The notes under the pieces were generated by a model, which did no database searches, had not been told where the DNA came from, and saw nothing but the letters and a program-made list of their open reading frames with translations. The position numbers and the translations under genes were made by a program. Shown here piece after piece: positions 15,181-23,489 of a DNA stretch of 64,000 nucleotides; the stretch's first letter is position 1; every line of letters starts with the position of its first letter. Location of the stretch: assembly GCA_945883845.1 (NCBI GenBank), contig CAMCYI010000008.1, positions 1-64,000 of the forward strand, read 5' to 3'. The DNA comes from Bacteriovorax stolpii. Its GTDB lineage: Bacteria; Bdellovibrionota; Bacteriovoracia; Bacteriovoracales; Bacteriovoracaceae.

Positions 15181-15999
15181 TTGAATGAATCTAAACGACA
15201 ATTCTTCCAGATCCATTTCCTGTAAAAGATTTGAAAGTCTTTCGCCAGGATAACGAGTCGGAAGATTTTTCTGGTGAGCGATTATCAATTCATTTTTCAT
15301 TGAGTGTTCCCACCCAATAAGCTCTGTCACAGTCACCTGGTAGCCGTGGGCCTCGAGCTCAAGGCAGCGTAGGACATTGGTCATATGGCTTCCAAACTCA
15401 CGTGTATGAAGCGAGTGCCTCCAGATTTCTGTCAATGGAGTGCGGGCAATATTCCGTTGCTTATTTTTTCTCATGACTGTAGCGACTTCGGCCTGGCAGC
15501 AGGGAACGAGAACGATGTACTTCGATTTCTTGCTCAGGGCAAATTTGATGGCGTCATCCGTTGCGGTATCGCAGGCGTGAAGTGCGGTCACCATTTCCAC
15601 TTCGTCCGGAAGGCTTTTTGACGCTATGGAATCCTCAACAGTGAGGTGATGAAACTCCATACGGGAAAATTTTAATCTCTGTGCAAGTTCCTGGGATTTT
15701 TTGACGAGGTCTTCCCTCGTTTCGATTCCAACCATCGTTCCTTGCCTGAGTTCTTTCAGGAAGAGGTCATACAAAATGAAACCAAGATATGATTTTCCGG
15801 CCCCGTGGTCGACGACATGAAAGTTCTTCTCATCAGCACTCAGGTCTTTCAACAAAGGCTCGAGGAATTGAAACAAGTGGTAAACCTGTTTCAGTTTTCT
15901 GCGAGTGTCCTGGTTGATTTTTCCATCGCGGGTAAGAATGTGGAGTTCTTTCAGGAGTTCTAGACTCTGACCGGGGCGGATTTCTGGTATTACCGTCAT
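15172..15999 (-). CDS. SAM-dependent methyltransferase (Methyltransf_32 type)
   Basis: 275 residues, cytoplasmic. VDHGAGKSYLGF is the SAM-binding motif I, TALHACDTATDDAI is the conserved second block, and VPCCQAE near residue 180 is a third family signature. These match the METTL25/RRNAD-like (Methyltransf_32) group, members of which are suspected rRNA or protein methylases; substrate unknown here. It stands alone between the small sigma-54 genes and the NtrC-type regulator, with no overlap with either. Confidence 0.8.
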   Translation of the reverse strand: MTVIPEIRPGQSLELLKELHILTRDGKINQDTRRKLKQVYHLFQFLEPLLKDLSADEKNFHVVDHGAGKSYLGFILYDLFLKELRQGTMVGIETREDLVKKSQELAQRLKFSRMEFHHLTVEDSIASKSLPDEVEMVTALHACDTATDDAIKFALSKKSKYIVLVPCCQAEVATVMRKNKQRNIARTPLTEIWRHSLHTREFGSHMTNVLRCLELEAHGYQVTVTELIGWEHSMKNELIIAHQKNLPTRYPGERLSNLLQEMDLEELSFRFIQNK

Positions 16000-16203
16000 G
16001 CCCCGATCCTAGCATAAAGCTCATGTGAAGACTTTGCTGACTTTGCTTGCAGGAATTATTTTTAATGAGAACCGGAAATCCTCCCGGTCCTTGTCAGCTT
16101 TACAGTGATTAGCAGGTTTTAGGCCAAAGTCTTCAGATGTCATTTCCAAGGTTTGAATGAAGTTTTGCTCCTTGCTGCTGTGGAATTTTCCCCCACCACC
16201 ACC

Positions 16204-17601
16204 TCAATTGAGGTTCATTTCCTTGAGCTTCCGGTACAACGTTTTCCGATCAATGCCTAGGTCTTTCGCCGTCTGCTCCTTGGCCCCCTCATTCTTGTCG
16301 AAGATGTGCTGAATATATTTTTTACACAATTCATCGAGGGTCATTGGAGCATCGTTGGATTTGAACATCAAAGGGGCAGCCGTCATCTGGCCCTGCCCCG
16401 ATTCTTGTCCGTGATGCTCTTCCATCGGAAGATCGTCGGGATGAATCTGATCAGAGGTTGCAAGGACAACTGCTCTCTCGATGGCGTTTTCTAATTCACG
16501 AACGTTACCTTTCCATGGACTGCCTTCGAGTTTTTGGATCGCTTCTTTGGTGAAGCCTTTCACTGAAGAATTGTTCATGACGGCAAATTTTTTCAGGAAG
16601 AATTCGCTGAGCGGGAGAATATCGTCTTTCCTTTCGCGCAAAGGCGGCATGTAGATAGGAATAACATTCAGGCGGAAAAATAAATCTTCCCGGAATCTTC
16701 CTTCTGCAACTTCCTTTCTTAAATCTTTATGTGTCGCACAGATGATTCGTGCCGTGATGTCACGATACTGATTCTCTCCTATGCGTTTTACTTTTCTTTC
16801 CTGAAGCACGCGAAGAAGCTTCGCCTGTAATGGAAGAGTAAGGTCACCGATCTCATCAAGAAAGAGAGTTCCTTTATTGGCCTCTTCAAAAAGACCAATT
16901 TTTTTATCAATAGCTCCTGTGAAAGCTCCCTTGGCGTGACCAAAGAGCTCACTCTCGAGAAGGTTTTCCGGAATCGCAGTACAGTTGATGGCTATGAATG
17001 GACCGTCTTTTTTATCTCCAAGTTCATGTACAGCTCGAGCGATCACTTCTTTACCGGCACCACTCTCTCCGCTAATCAATACGTTTGCCTGACTGAATGA
17101 AACACGACGGGCCAGTTCAAGAGCTTTTTTAAAACCTGCAGATTTTCCGATAACACCTTTAAGGCCCGGAACATCTTCTTGGAAAAGACTTTTGAGATTC
17201 GAGTTCTCTTCTTGTACCTGGTTTAAGAAGAGGGCACGTTGAAGTGAGATAAGGAGTTGTGGAAAGTGAAGCGGCTTCAAAACAAAATCGTATGCACCAG
17301 ATTCAATGGCCTCAACAGCAACTTCCAGGCTTCCTTCGGACGTCATAAGAATAATAGGAAGAGAGGAATTGTTTTTCCGCATGCGCTTGATGAAATCAAT
17401 CCCTGACATCGTTGGAAGTTTTAAATCCGAGATCACTACGTCTGGATGCAGACGATTGTTTTCAATTTCAATCAATGCTTCTTCGGCGTTGCTGAATGCT
17501 TCAACTTTGTAACCGCGTTGCTTGAAGAACGAAGTCAGAAGATCAAGTAAATCCAGATCATCATCAATCAAAGTAATGAGCGGGTTGTTTTTTATTTTCA
17601 T
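16204..17601 (-). CDS. NtrC-family sigma-54-dependent response regulator
   Basis: 465 residues with the full three-domain order: receiver (acidic pocket DDD at 13-15, phospho-acceptor Asp59, VLKPL lysine ~109), AAA+ activator domain (Walker A GESGAGKE; GAFTGA, the loop that contacts sigma-54; LFLDEIG Walker B) and a C-terminal Fis-type helix-turn-helix (TAKDLGIDRKTLYRKL). I prefer ATG 17601 with AAAGGA 10 nt upstream; a TTG three codons earlier has no proper spacing. No kinase gene adjoins it. The divergent gene and three nearby units carry sigma-54 promoters, so it is the likely activator of this cluster (inference). Confidence 0.95.
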   Translation of the reverse strand: MKIKNNPLITLIDDDLDLLDLLTSFFKQRGYKVEAFSNAEEALIEIENNRLHPDVVISDLKLPTMSGIDFIKRMRKNNSSLPIILMTSEGSLEVAVEAIESGAYDFVLKPLHFPQLLISLQRALFLNQVQEENSNLKSLFQEDVPGLKGVIGKSAGFKKALELARRVSFSQANVLISGESGAGKEVIARAVHELGDKKDGPFIAINCTAIPENLLESELFGHAKGAFTGAIDKKIGLFEEANKGTLFLDEIGDLTLPLQAKLLRVLQERKVKRIGENQYRDITARIICATHKDLRKEVAEGRFREDLFFRLNVIPIYMPPLRERKDDILPLSEFFLKKFAVMNNSSVKGFTKEAIQKLEGSPWKGNVRELENAIERAVVLATSDQIHPDDLPMEEHHGQESGQGQMTAAPLMFKSNDAPMTLDELCKKYIQHIFDKNEGAKEQTAKDLGIDRKTLYRKLKEMNLN

Positions 17602-17707
17602 GGGGCACAAATCCTTTGAGGGGAATTTTAGTCAAACGCAGAGGCATTAATACCCAAGTTCAACTAAGCCTATATTAATAAGTAATGGATATTCGGCAAG
17701 TATTTGG

Positions 17708-17723
17708 TGGCACCCCTGCTGCA
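17708..17723 (+). promoter_or_regulatory. Sigma-54 promoter for the 17765-19346 unit
   Basis: TGGCACCCCTGCTGCA: perfect TGGCAC -24 box and TGCA -12 box at canonical spacing. The predicted start near 17734 leaves a ~30-nt leader ending in AAGGAGG. It lies in the divergent space next to the NtrC-type regulator gene. Confidence 0.85.
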
Positions 17724-17764
17724 ATATTAAGGTTCTGTTGAGGACAACCTTTCAAGGAGGATTC

Positions 17765-18031
17765 ATGCACTCACCGTTCAAAACCAGTTTCGCTTTTGTG
17801 TTCACAGCTCTTCTCGGCCTCATCATCAGCAGTCGTTCAATAGCTGACGAGGCAATCAAAAGCCAGGCCAAAGAAACAAGCAATGACATCGCACGTGGAA
17901 CTAAAAAAGCCGGACGCGCTGTAAAAGAAAAAACTTGCGAATTGGTAAATGGAAAAATGGAATGTGCAGCTCAGAAACTAAAGCATGGTGTTCAGAACAC
18001 TGCTGACAAAGTTGAAGACGCTGTTGACTAG
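17765..18031 (+). CDS. Small secreted helical protein
   Basis: 88 residues. ATG 17765 follows AAGGAGGATTC and opens a signal peptide (to about SRSIADEA). The mature part of ~60 residues is one long amphipathic helix with repeating K/A/E segments (QAKETSNDIARGTKKAGRAVKEK, and a shorter similar block near the C-terminus) and two cysteines (CELVNGKMEC) that can pair. It recalls LEA-like or periplasmic stress proteins, without a firm family. First gene of a sigma-54-driven unit with an outer-membrane protein gene. Confidence 0.75.
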   Translation: MHSPFKTSFAFVFTALLGLIISSRSIADEAIKSQAKETSNDIARGTKKAGRAVKEKTCELVNGKMECAAQKLKHGVQNTADKVEDAVD

Positions 18032-18061
18032 AAAAATTTCGATTAACTTCATGGAGGAAAA

Positions 18062-18661
18062 ATGAAAAAGATTCTCACTATTGTTCCGGCACTCCTAATA
18101 ACAGCATCTGCTTTTGCAGTTGAAGGTGCGGGTTTGTTTGTTGAACCAATGATCACGTATGAGCAGGGGGAAGGAGAAATTGATTACCCGTCTCCTATTA
18201 AAGACTCTGACACGGACGTTAAAGGCTTTGGTGCCGGCGCACGACTTGGTTTTCATGTTCTTGATACTGTTTTCATCGGAGCTGATGGCCGCTATTCGAA
18301 GCCGACATTTAAAGAATCTGGCTTTCACATGAATACAGACGCAGAAGCATGGAACTGGGGTCCGACGGCTGGTGTGCAGTTGCCGACTGCTGTATCGCTC
18401 AGGGTCTGGGGTACATACATCGTCGATGGTGCTTTGAATCCAGAGAAGGACAAGGGAATCGATCCGAATTTCACGGAAGGTTCCGGTTACCGTCTGGGTG
18501 CAGGCATCAAGCTCTGGATGGTAAGCTTGAACGTTGAATGGCAAAAAATGGAATTTGATCGCACAAAAGCCAAAACCAGCCTGGCGAATTTTGATTCTAA
18601 GAAAATCGACGTCAATAATGACTCCTGGATTTTTAGTGTGAGCTTTCCTTTAGGTTTGTAG
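18062..18661 (+). CDS. Outer-membrane beta-barrel protein
   Basis: 199 residues: signal peptide (SAFA-VE, ~20), then alternating aromatic/glycine strands (FVEPMITYEQGEG, GFGAGARLGFHVL, AVSLRVWGTY, GYRLGAGIKLWMVSLNVEWQ, DSWIFSVSFPLGL) typical of small 8-stranded barrels of the OmpA/OmpW/porin-like type. TGGAGG lies just upstream of the ATG. It follows the small helical protein by 30 bp and precedes another gene by 4 bp, all under the sigma-54 promoter. Specific function unknown. Confidence 0.8.
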   Translation: MKKILTIVPALLITASAFAVEGAGLFVEPMITYEQGEGEIDYPSPIKDSDTDVKGFGAGARLGFHVLDTVFIGADGRYSKPTFKESGFHMNTDAEAWNWGPTAGVQLPTAVSLRVWGTYIVDGALNPEKDKGIDPNFTEGSGYRLGAGIKLWMVSLNVEWQKMEFDRTKAKTSLANFDSKKIDVNNDSWIFSVSFPLGL

Positions 18662-18665
18662 GATA

Positions 18666-19346
18666 ATGGAATCCATGAACATCGCGCAGTCGATGATATA
18701 TGTCCTGAAGCATCGTAAAGGTGAAATTTTCCAGAGCTTCTGGAAACAGGATCTACGTCCCGTCTATCGTGGAATAAAAAAAGAGACTAAGAGCTTCTAC
18801 CGGAAATCAAAGAATAACGGCGTGAAAATAACTCTCTCTGAAATAAAAAACTCCACAGTAGAGTCTGTAGCAGTTTTCAAGGACCTTCCTGGAAGAATCA
18901 GACAGGGCCTCCTTTACTTTCATGATGATCTTTTGAAAGAATTGGATGCCCAGTCGGATCCCAAAAACAAAACAGTTTTGTGTCTTAAAGTCATAGCATT
19001 GCTCTGCAGTTACACACTCGGCAGTGTTCACGGCATCAGACAGAGCGGCCACCAGCTCAATTTTAAAGGACTTCGCTTAAAGAGTACTGTCATCCAGATC
19101 ATAGCGACTGAGATCCTTATTAAAGTCAGTCAGGTTTTTATCCTCCGGCTGCTCGAAGAAGTGGAAGGGCAGCTAGATGATCCTGAGGAGAAGAAAAAAA
19201 TCTCTTCATTAAGGAACGTCATCTCCCTTGGCCAGGGTAATGCCCTGGACCAGGAGAACAATGCTGTTGAAAAGAATGATAGGGCCCACCGGATTGTGGA
19301 ATCCTTCCGTGTCTACCTGATGACTGGTGTTCGCGAAGAACCTTAG
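18666..19346 (+). CDS. Hypothetical protein with a hydrophobic centre
   Basis: 226 residues, no signal peptide. The first ~90 residues are basic and helical; residues ~95-165 are more hydrophobic (VLCLKVIALLCSYTLGSVHGI and VIQIIATEILIKVSQVFIL), perhaps membrane-embedded helices; the tail is acidic. The ATG is 5 bp after the stop of the outer-membrane gene, with TAGGA close by; an internal ATG three codons later is possible. Last gene of the sigma-54 unit. No family recognised. Confidence 0.7.
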   Translation: MESMNIAQSMIYVLKHRKGEIFQSFWKQDLRPVYRGIKKETKSFYRKSKNNGVKITLSEIKNSTVESVAVFKDLPGRIRQGLLYFHDDLLKELDAQSDPKNKTVLCLKVIALLCSYTLGSVHGIRQSGHQLNFKGLRLKSTVIQIIATEILIKVSQVFILRLLEEVEGQLDDPEEKKKISSLRNVISLGQGNALDQENNAVEKNDRAHRIVESFRVYLMTGVREEP

Positions 19347-19348
19347 AA

Positions 19349-19378
19349 TCGACAGAACAGACCTTTCCGTTTTATGAT
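19349..19378 (+). promoter_or_regulatory. Promoter of pdxH, probably leaderless
   Basis: TCGACA, 18-bp spacer, TATGAT; the -10 ends 6 nt (CTCCCC) before the pdxH ATG. No ribosome-binding site is present, so the transcript probably begins at the A of ATG. Confidence 0.55.
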
Positions 19379-19384
19379 CTCCCC

Positions 19385-20035
19385 ATGAAAAACATCAATG
19401 AGACACTTGAAAAACTCCGCGTTCGTTATCAGTCGCGAGCTCTCGATTTCGACGACTGTGACGTGATTCCGGAAAAACAGTTTTCTCTTTGGCTCGAAGA
19501 GGCCATTTCTTCTGAGTGTGACGAGCCCAATGCATTTACACTTTCAACCGTGGAAGGTGATCAGCCACGTGGAAGAGTCGTTTTATTAAAAGGCATTAAA
19601 GATGATGGTTTTGCATTTTATACTAACTACGATAGTGACAAGGGATCAGAGCTTTCAAAAAATCCGAAAGCATCCATGACGTTTCTCTGGCTTCCCCTTC
19701 ATCGCCAAGTACGAATTGAAGGCGTCATTGTGAAAACATCCGCACAGGATTCAGACGAGTATTTTCAGAAGCGCCCTCGTGGAAGTCAATTGGGTGCGAT
19801 TTCATCACCTCAAAGCCTTGTAGTTAAAAGCCGTCAGGATCTTGAAGAGATGTTTGAAAAGGCGACGAAAGAATTTACACCGGATCAATCGTTACCAAGG
19901 CCTGCTCAATGGGGCGGATATGCATTGAACCCTACCTATTTTGAGTTCTGGCAAGGACGCGACAATCGCATGCATGACCGTATTGCATATGAGCGAACTG
20001 ATTCAGGCTGGAAGATTTACCGTTTAGCACCGTGA
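19385..20035 (+). CDS. pdxH: Pyridoxamine 5'-phosphate oxidase
   Basis: 216 residues, normal for PdxH, an FMN enzyme that oxidises pyridoxamine or pyridoxine phosphate to PLP in the cytoplasm. Recognised blocks: PRGRVVLLKGI, FAFYTNYDSDKG, FLWLPLHRQVRIEG, S.YF..RPRGSQ-GA, and the C-terminal W.GY.L.P..FEFWQGR..R.HDR with the substrate-binding HDR. The start has a -10 element 6 nt upstream and no ribosome-binding site. PLP is the cofactor of the decarboxylase at 12181, though the two genes are not close. Convergent with the PAP2 gene, overlapping by 19 bp. Confidence 0.95.
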   Translation: MKNINETLEKLRVRYQSRALDFDDCDVIPEKQFSLWLEEAISSECDEPNAFTLSTVEGDQPRGRVVLLKGIKDDGFAFYTNYDSDKGSELSKNPKASMTFLWLPLHRQVRIEGVIVKTSAQDSDEYFQKRPRGSQLGAISSPQSLVVKSRQDLEEMFEKATKEFTPDQSLPRPAQWGGYALNPTYFEFWQGRDNRMHDRIAYERTDSGWKIYRLAP

Positions 20036-20583
20036 TGGTGTAGAAAGATCTTAGAAAAGAGAACACCCCAGCCAATTCCCACCAGTGCTCCACCCAGTAC
20101 ATCTCCTGGGTAATGAACACCAAGATATATCCTGCTGTAAGAAACCAGCAGAGGAAAGAGTAGTGCAAGGATTTTTACCTTTCTGGAAACATTCAAGGCC
20201 TGAATCATAAACACAGTGGCAGCGAAAGTATTCGCAGCATGCGAAGAAACAAAGCCAAACCTTCCTCCGCATCTCTGACCAAACTGATGAAGCAGGTCCA
20301 TCACTTCGTCATTGCGACAGGGCCGCAGGCGCATGAAAATATTTTTCAGGATCTGCGAACTCGTCGTATCAGAAGCAATGATCGCGAGCAGAATAAAGAG
20401 AGAAAAAATCAAAGTACTTCGACTTCCCAATTGCTTGAAACAGATAAAAAGAAAAAACGCGAGGATGGGATACCAGATGATCTGACCGGAAATGAATACC
20501 ATAACTGGGTTGAGCCAATAGGCGTGAAGGCCATTCATCCAGAGGAAAAGTGCTGTGTCTATGGAGTTCATGGCCTGGATCAC
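20017..20583 (-). CDS. PAP2-family membrane phosphatase
   Basis: 188 residues, five or six membrane helices. The three PAP2 motifs are present: K...RLRPC (KNIFMRLRPC), SSHAANT and SRIYLGVHYPGDVLGG with the catalytic His pair. Such enzymes remove phosphate from lipid phosphates such as undecaprenyl pyrophosphate or lipid A. GTG 20583 overlaps the stop of the upstream glycosyltransferase (GTGA), so it is probably translated by coupling; an ATG four codons later is the alternative. Being in one unit with a dolichol-phosphate-sugar synthase suggests a polyprenyl-phosphate substrate (inference). Confidence 0.88.
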   Translation of the reverse strand: MIQAMNSIDTALFLWMNGLHAYWLNPVMVFISGQIIWYPILAFFLFICFKQLGSRSTLIFSLFILLAIIASDTTSSQILKNIFMRLRPCRNDEVMDLLHQFGQRCGGRFGFVSSHAANTFAATVFMIQALNVSRKVKILALLFPLLVSYSRIYLGVHYPGDVLGGALVGIGWGVLFSKIFLHHHGAKR

Positions 20584-21308
20584 TGAAGTGTTCCGATGAT
20601 TTTTTTAAAGCGAAGGCGAAACACGTTAATGACGGCTTCGAAAATAATCTTGCGACTCATCTTCGACTTGCCTTCGTTTCGCTCAAAGAAAGTGATCGGC
20701 ATCTCCTGACAGGGAAGACCCAGGCTCCAGACTTTATACTTGAGCTCGATCTGAAAAGCGTAGCCGATAGAGAATATCTTATCGAGGTTGATAGAGGTCA
20801 GCGCCTTCCGTGAATAAGCATTGAAGCCACCGGTTGAATCCAGAAAGGGAACTCCGGTGATGATGCGGGCATAAACGGACGCAAAAAAGGAAAGGAGAAG
20901 TCGCTGCATCGGCCAGTTCATGATCCGGATGCCGCCGATGTAGCGTGAACCTACCACCAGGTCATTGGGACCCAGAAGTTGGGCGAAAAAGGGGATCGCT
21001 TCCGGCTCATGCGAAAAATCGCAGTCCATTGTGATCACACCTTCGAATTTATTATCCAGGGCCCAGCGAAAGCCTTTGATGTAAGCAGTACCGAGGCCAA
21101 GTTTACCGGCCCTCTGCAGGAGATGAAGATTGGTTTTTTTCTGTTGGAAATCTTTTACGACGTTGGCCGTACCATCCGGTGAACCATCATCAATAATCAA
21201 AACATTCAATGAAGGATGAAGGCGATCGAGTGTCACGAGCATTTTTTCAATGTTCGCAATTTCGTTATAGGTTGGTATGATAACAATAAGTTTATCTAAG
21301 CTGATCAA
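20580..21308 (-). CDS. Polyprenol-phosphate glycosyltransferase (DPM1-like, GT2)
   Basis: About 242 residues. LIVIIPTYNEIANIEKML, IDDGSPDGTA, MDCDFSHEPE (metal-binding D.D) and VVGSRYIGG are the signature of dolichol-phosphate mannose synthase-like GT2 enzymes, which move a hexose from a nucleotide sugar to a polyprenyl phosphate at the inner membrane. No C-terminal membrane domain, so it is the short soluble form. I prefer TTG 21308 with GGGA at the right spacing; GTG 21326 lacks a site. The divergent GT39-like gene probably uses the lipid-sugar product. Confidence 0.88.
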   Translation of the reverse strand: MISLDKLIVIIPTYNEIANIEKMLVTLDRLHPSLNVLIIDDGSPDGTANVVKDFQQKKTNLHLLQRAGKLGLGTAYIKGFRWALDNKFEGVITMDCDFSHEPEAIPFFAQLLGPNDLVVGSRYIGGIRIMNWPMQRLLLSFFASVYARIITGVPFLDSTGGFNAYSRKALTSINLDKIFSIGYAFQIELKYKVWSLGLPCQEMPITFFERNEGKSKMSRKIIFEAVINVFRLRFKKIIGTLQ

Positions 21309-21365
21309 CGTAAATCCCGGGCGCACGCGTTTATGTTGAATTCAGTATCCCAAACTTGGTGAAAC

Positions 21366-22706
21366 ATGACTACCCGGTTAAAAGTAAGTTTAGGAATATT
21401 GTTCGTTTTCCAGCTCGTCGTGGCAGGGCTTTTTGGCCTGGCACATGACGAAGCTTATTATTGGCTGTTCTCTCGCCATCTGGACTGGGGATTTTTCGAT
21501 CATCCGCCCTTTGTGGCTGTCCTCATCCGTTATTTTTCTTTTCTTGGACACCATGAACTGTCCGTCCGTGCCGGATTTATCTGTATTCAGTTCCTCACTG
21601 TTTTTCTGGTTATGGACTTAGTTCCGGAACGTCATAAGACCAAAGTTCTGTTCCTGTTCTTTGCTTTCCCGCTGGCATCCATTGGCGGAATGTTGGCCTT
21701 GCCAGACATGCCCTTGTTGTTCATGACAGCAGTCTATGCCTGGCTCTTGAGAAATTATCTCGAGAAGGATGACCTGAAAAACTCCTGCAGTCTTGGAGCT
21801 GCAATCGCACTCTTGTTTTATGCAAAATATCACGGCGTTCTTCTGGTTTTTTTCACCCTGCTAGCTATCCCAAAACTTCTCCAGCGCAAAAGTTTTTACA
21901 TTGTCACATTGGTGGCCATTCTTATCTTCCTGCCACACATGTGGTGGCAGTATAGTCATAACTTCGCCACTCTTCGTTATCATTTTCTGGAGCGACCATC
22001 GTCGAGTTTCAGCTTCAAGAGATCCTTTGAATTTGTCTTCCTGCAGGTTATTCTCGCGGGACTTCTGGCAGGACCTGTTGTCTGGTGGGGAGTCATCAAG
22101 CATAAAACGACAGATCAATTTGAGCGCAGTCTGAAATTCATTTCCATCGGGTCAGTGATTTTCTTTTTAATCTCAAGCCTCTCTAAAAAAACTGAGGCCA
22201 ACTGGACTGTGTACCTCACAGTTCCGCTTATCATTCTGACTCTTCAGCACGAGATCTGGGACAGGAAATGGGTCCAGAGACTTCTCTATGTATCATTCGG
22301 CATTGTCCTCCTCGCGCGCTTGGTTTTTGTCTTCGATAAAGACCAGCTACCCTTGAAACGTCTTGGTGAATTCAACGGCTGGAGGGGCTTTGCCCTGGGA
22401 GTGAAAATTAAGTGCGGTCATAGGGTGATCATGGCCAACTCGTATCAGATCGCGGCGAAACTTTCATATTACCTCAAAATGGATGTGCCGGCATTGAACT
22501 ATCACTCACGTAAAAACCAGTTCGACTTCTGGCGGTTCGATCTTGATCACTTCGGGCAACCCGTATGTTATGTGACAGATAAAAAGAAATTTATGGGCCA
22601 GATTGTGACGACGCCGGAAGGAAAAGAGCTGCATATCGTTCATTTACCGGTTCTTCCCCGTGAACTGGAGCCAAAACACATACAGATTGAAAAGGTCGGA
22701 CAATAA
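21366..22706 (+). CDS. GT39/ArnT-like membrane glycosyltransferase
   Basis: 446 residues, about ten membrane helices. HDEAYYWLFSRHLDWGFFDHPP near residue 27 contains the Asp-Glu and the DHPP block typical of the PMT_2/ArnT superfamily, which use polyprenyl-phosphate sugars to glycosylate lipid A, proteins or other acceptors on the periplasmic side. A C-terminal domain of ~110 residues is non-membrane. GGTGAAAC precedes the ATG. The divergent neighbour is a polyprenol-phosphate sugar synthase that could supply its donor. Acceptor unknown. Confidence 0.87.
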   Translation: MTTRLKVSLGILFVFQLVVAGLFGLAHDEAYYWLFSRHLDWGFFDHPPFVAVLIRYFSFLGHHELSVRAGFICIQFLTVFLVMDLVPERHKTKVLFLFFAFPLASIGGMLALPDMPLLFMTAVYAWLLRNYLEKDDLKNSCSLGAAIALLFYAKYHGVLLVFFTLLAIPKLLQRKSFYIVTLVAILIFLPHMWWQYSHNFATLRYHFLERPSSSFSFKRSFEFVFLQVILAGLLAGPVVWWGVIKHKTTDQFERSLKFISIGSVIFFLISSLSKKTEANWTVYLTVPLIILTLQHEIWDRKWVQRLLYVSFGIVLLARLVFVFDKDQLPLKRLGEFNGWRGFALGVKIKCGHRVIMANSYQIAAKLSYYLKMDVPALNYHSRKNQFDFWRFDLDHFGQPVCYVTDKKKFMGQIVTTPEGKELHIVHLPVLPRELEPKHIQIEKVGQ

Positions 22707-22721
22707 AAACGCAGGAGTTTG

Positions 22722-22751
22722 TTGAAAAAATCAGCTAGTTGCCGTTAAGTC
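22722..22751 (+). promoter_or_regulatory. Possible promoter for the membrane PilZ gene
   Basis: TTGAAA, 18-bp spacer, TAAGTC, ending 5 nt before ATG 22757, which lacks a good ribosome-binding site. The -10 is poor, so this is a weak call made because the layout repeats that of pdxH and the beta-lactamase gene. Confidence 0.3.
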
Positions 22752-22756
22752 TATAT

Positions 22757-23488
22757 ATGTTGAATAAACTGAATCTTCAAAAGTCCTACGACAAGGTCAA
22801 GTTCCTGACCATCCTCCAGTTCATCCTGGTTTTGATTGCCTTTGTTGCCGAGGCATTTGCGACGAAGTCTGTTTTTTATTTTTCGTTTATTTTTCAGACA
22901 ACAATATTGCTCGTGGCCTACAACTTTTATTTCAATGCGCTCTCAAATCTTTTCTATTCGTTCTGGAACATGTCACTCGTCTTTGCGATTTATTATCTCA
23001 TTGCGATGATCAGAAATTTTACAGTCATTGAGTATCCGATGATCGGAACTTTGTTTCTCATAAGTCTGATTCTGCTTTCGATGAGCTGCTATATTATTTC
23101 TTCTCCACTTTATTATCCTCGCGTGAACTGGTGGGAATACGATTTCAGATTCCGTGCCGATATTAAGTGCTGGGCGGAAGTTGATGGAAGGCAGGTGAAG
23201 GGAAGGCTTTCCGATTTACGTCGGGGTGCCGCATGCCTGGAGCTTTTTGATCACATGAACATTGGCAATCAGGTTCAGATCAGTCTCGAAGTTCTGAATC
23301 AGCATTTTACTCTTTATGCAGAAGTACGATCGAAACGAGAACCCATTATCGGCCGCTCGATAATTTACGGTGTTAAATTCGTGAACAACGATCTCGAACA
23401 GAAACAGCGCCTTAAACTTTTGACCAATTACTGGCGTGAAAGTAAAAAAATCAAAATCCGCAATAAGTTCGCCGCCGTCAGAGAATAA
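22757..23488 (+). CDS. Membrane protein with C-terminal PilZ-like domain
   Basis: About 243 residues. Four membrane helices fill residues ~15-125, then a cytoplasmic PilZ-type beta barrel (RADIKCWAEVDGRQVKGRLSDLRRGAACLEL...GVKFVN). PilZ domains bind cyclic di-GMP through an RxxxR and a D/NxSxxG motif; here the second reads DLRRGA and the first is not clear, so ligand binding may be lost or altered. The ATG at 22757 starts the conserved part; a TTG six codons earlier is less likely. tadA begins one base after its stop codon. Confidence 0.75.
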   Translation: MLNKLNLQKSYDKVKFLTILQFILVLIAFVAEAFATKSVFYFSFIFQTTILLVAYNFYFNALSNLFYSFWNMSLVFAIYYLIAMIRNFTVIEYPMIGTLFLISLILLSMSCYIISSPLYYPRVNWWEYDFRFRADIKCWAEVDGRQVKGRLSDLRRGAACLELFDHMNIGNQVQISLEVLNQHFTLYAEVRSKREPIIGRSIIYGVKFVNNDLEQKQRLKLLTNYWRESKKIKIRNKFAAVRE

Positions 23489-23489
23489 A

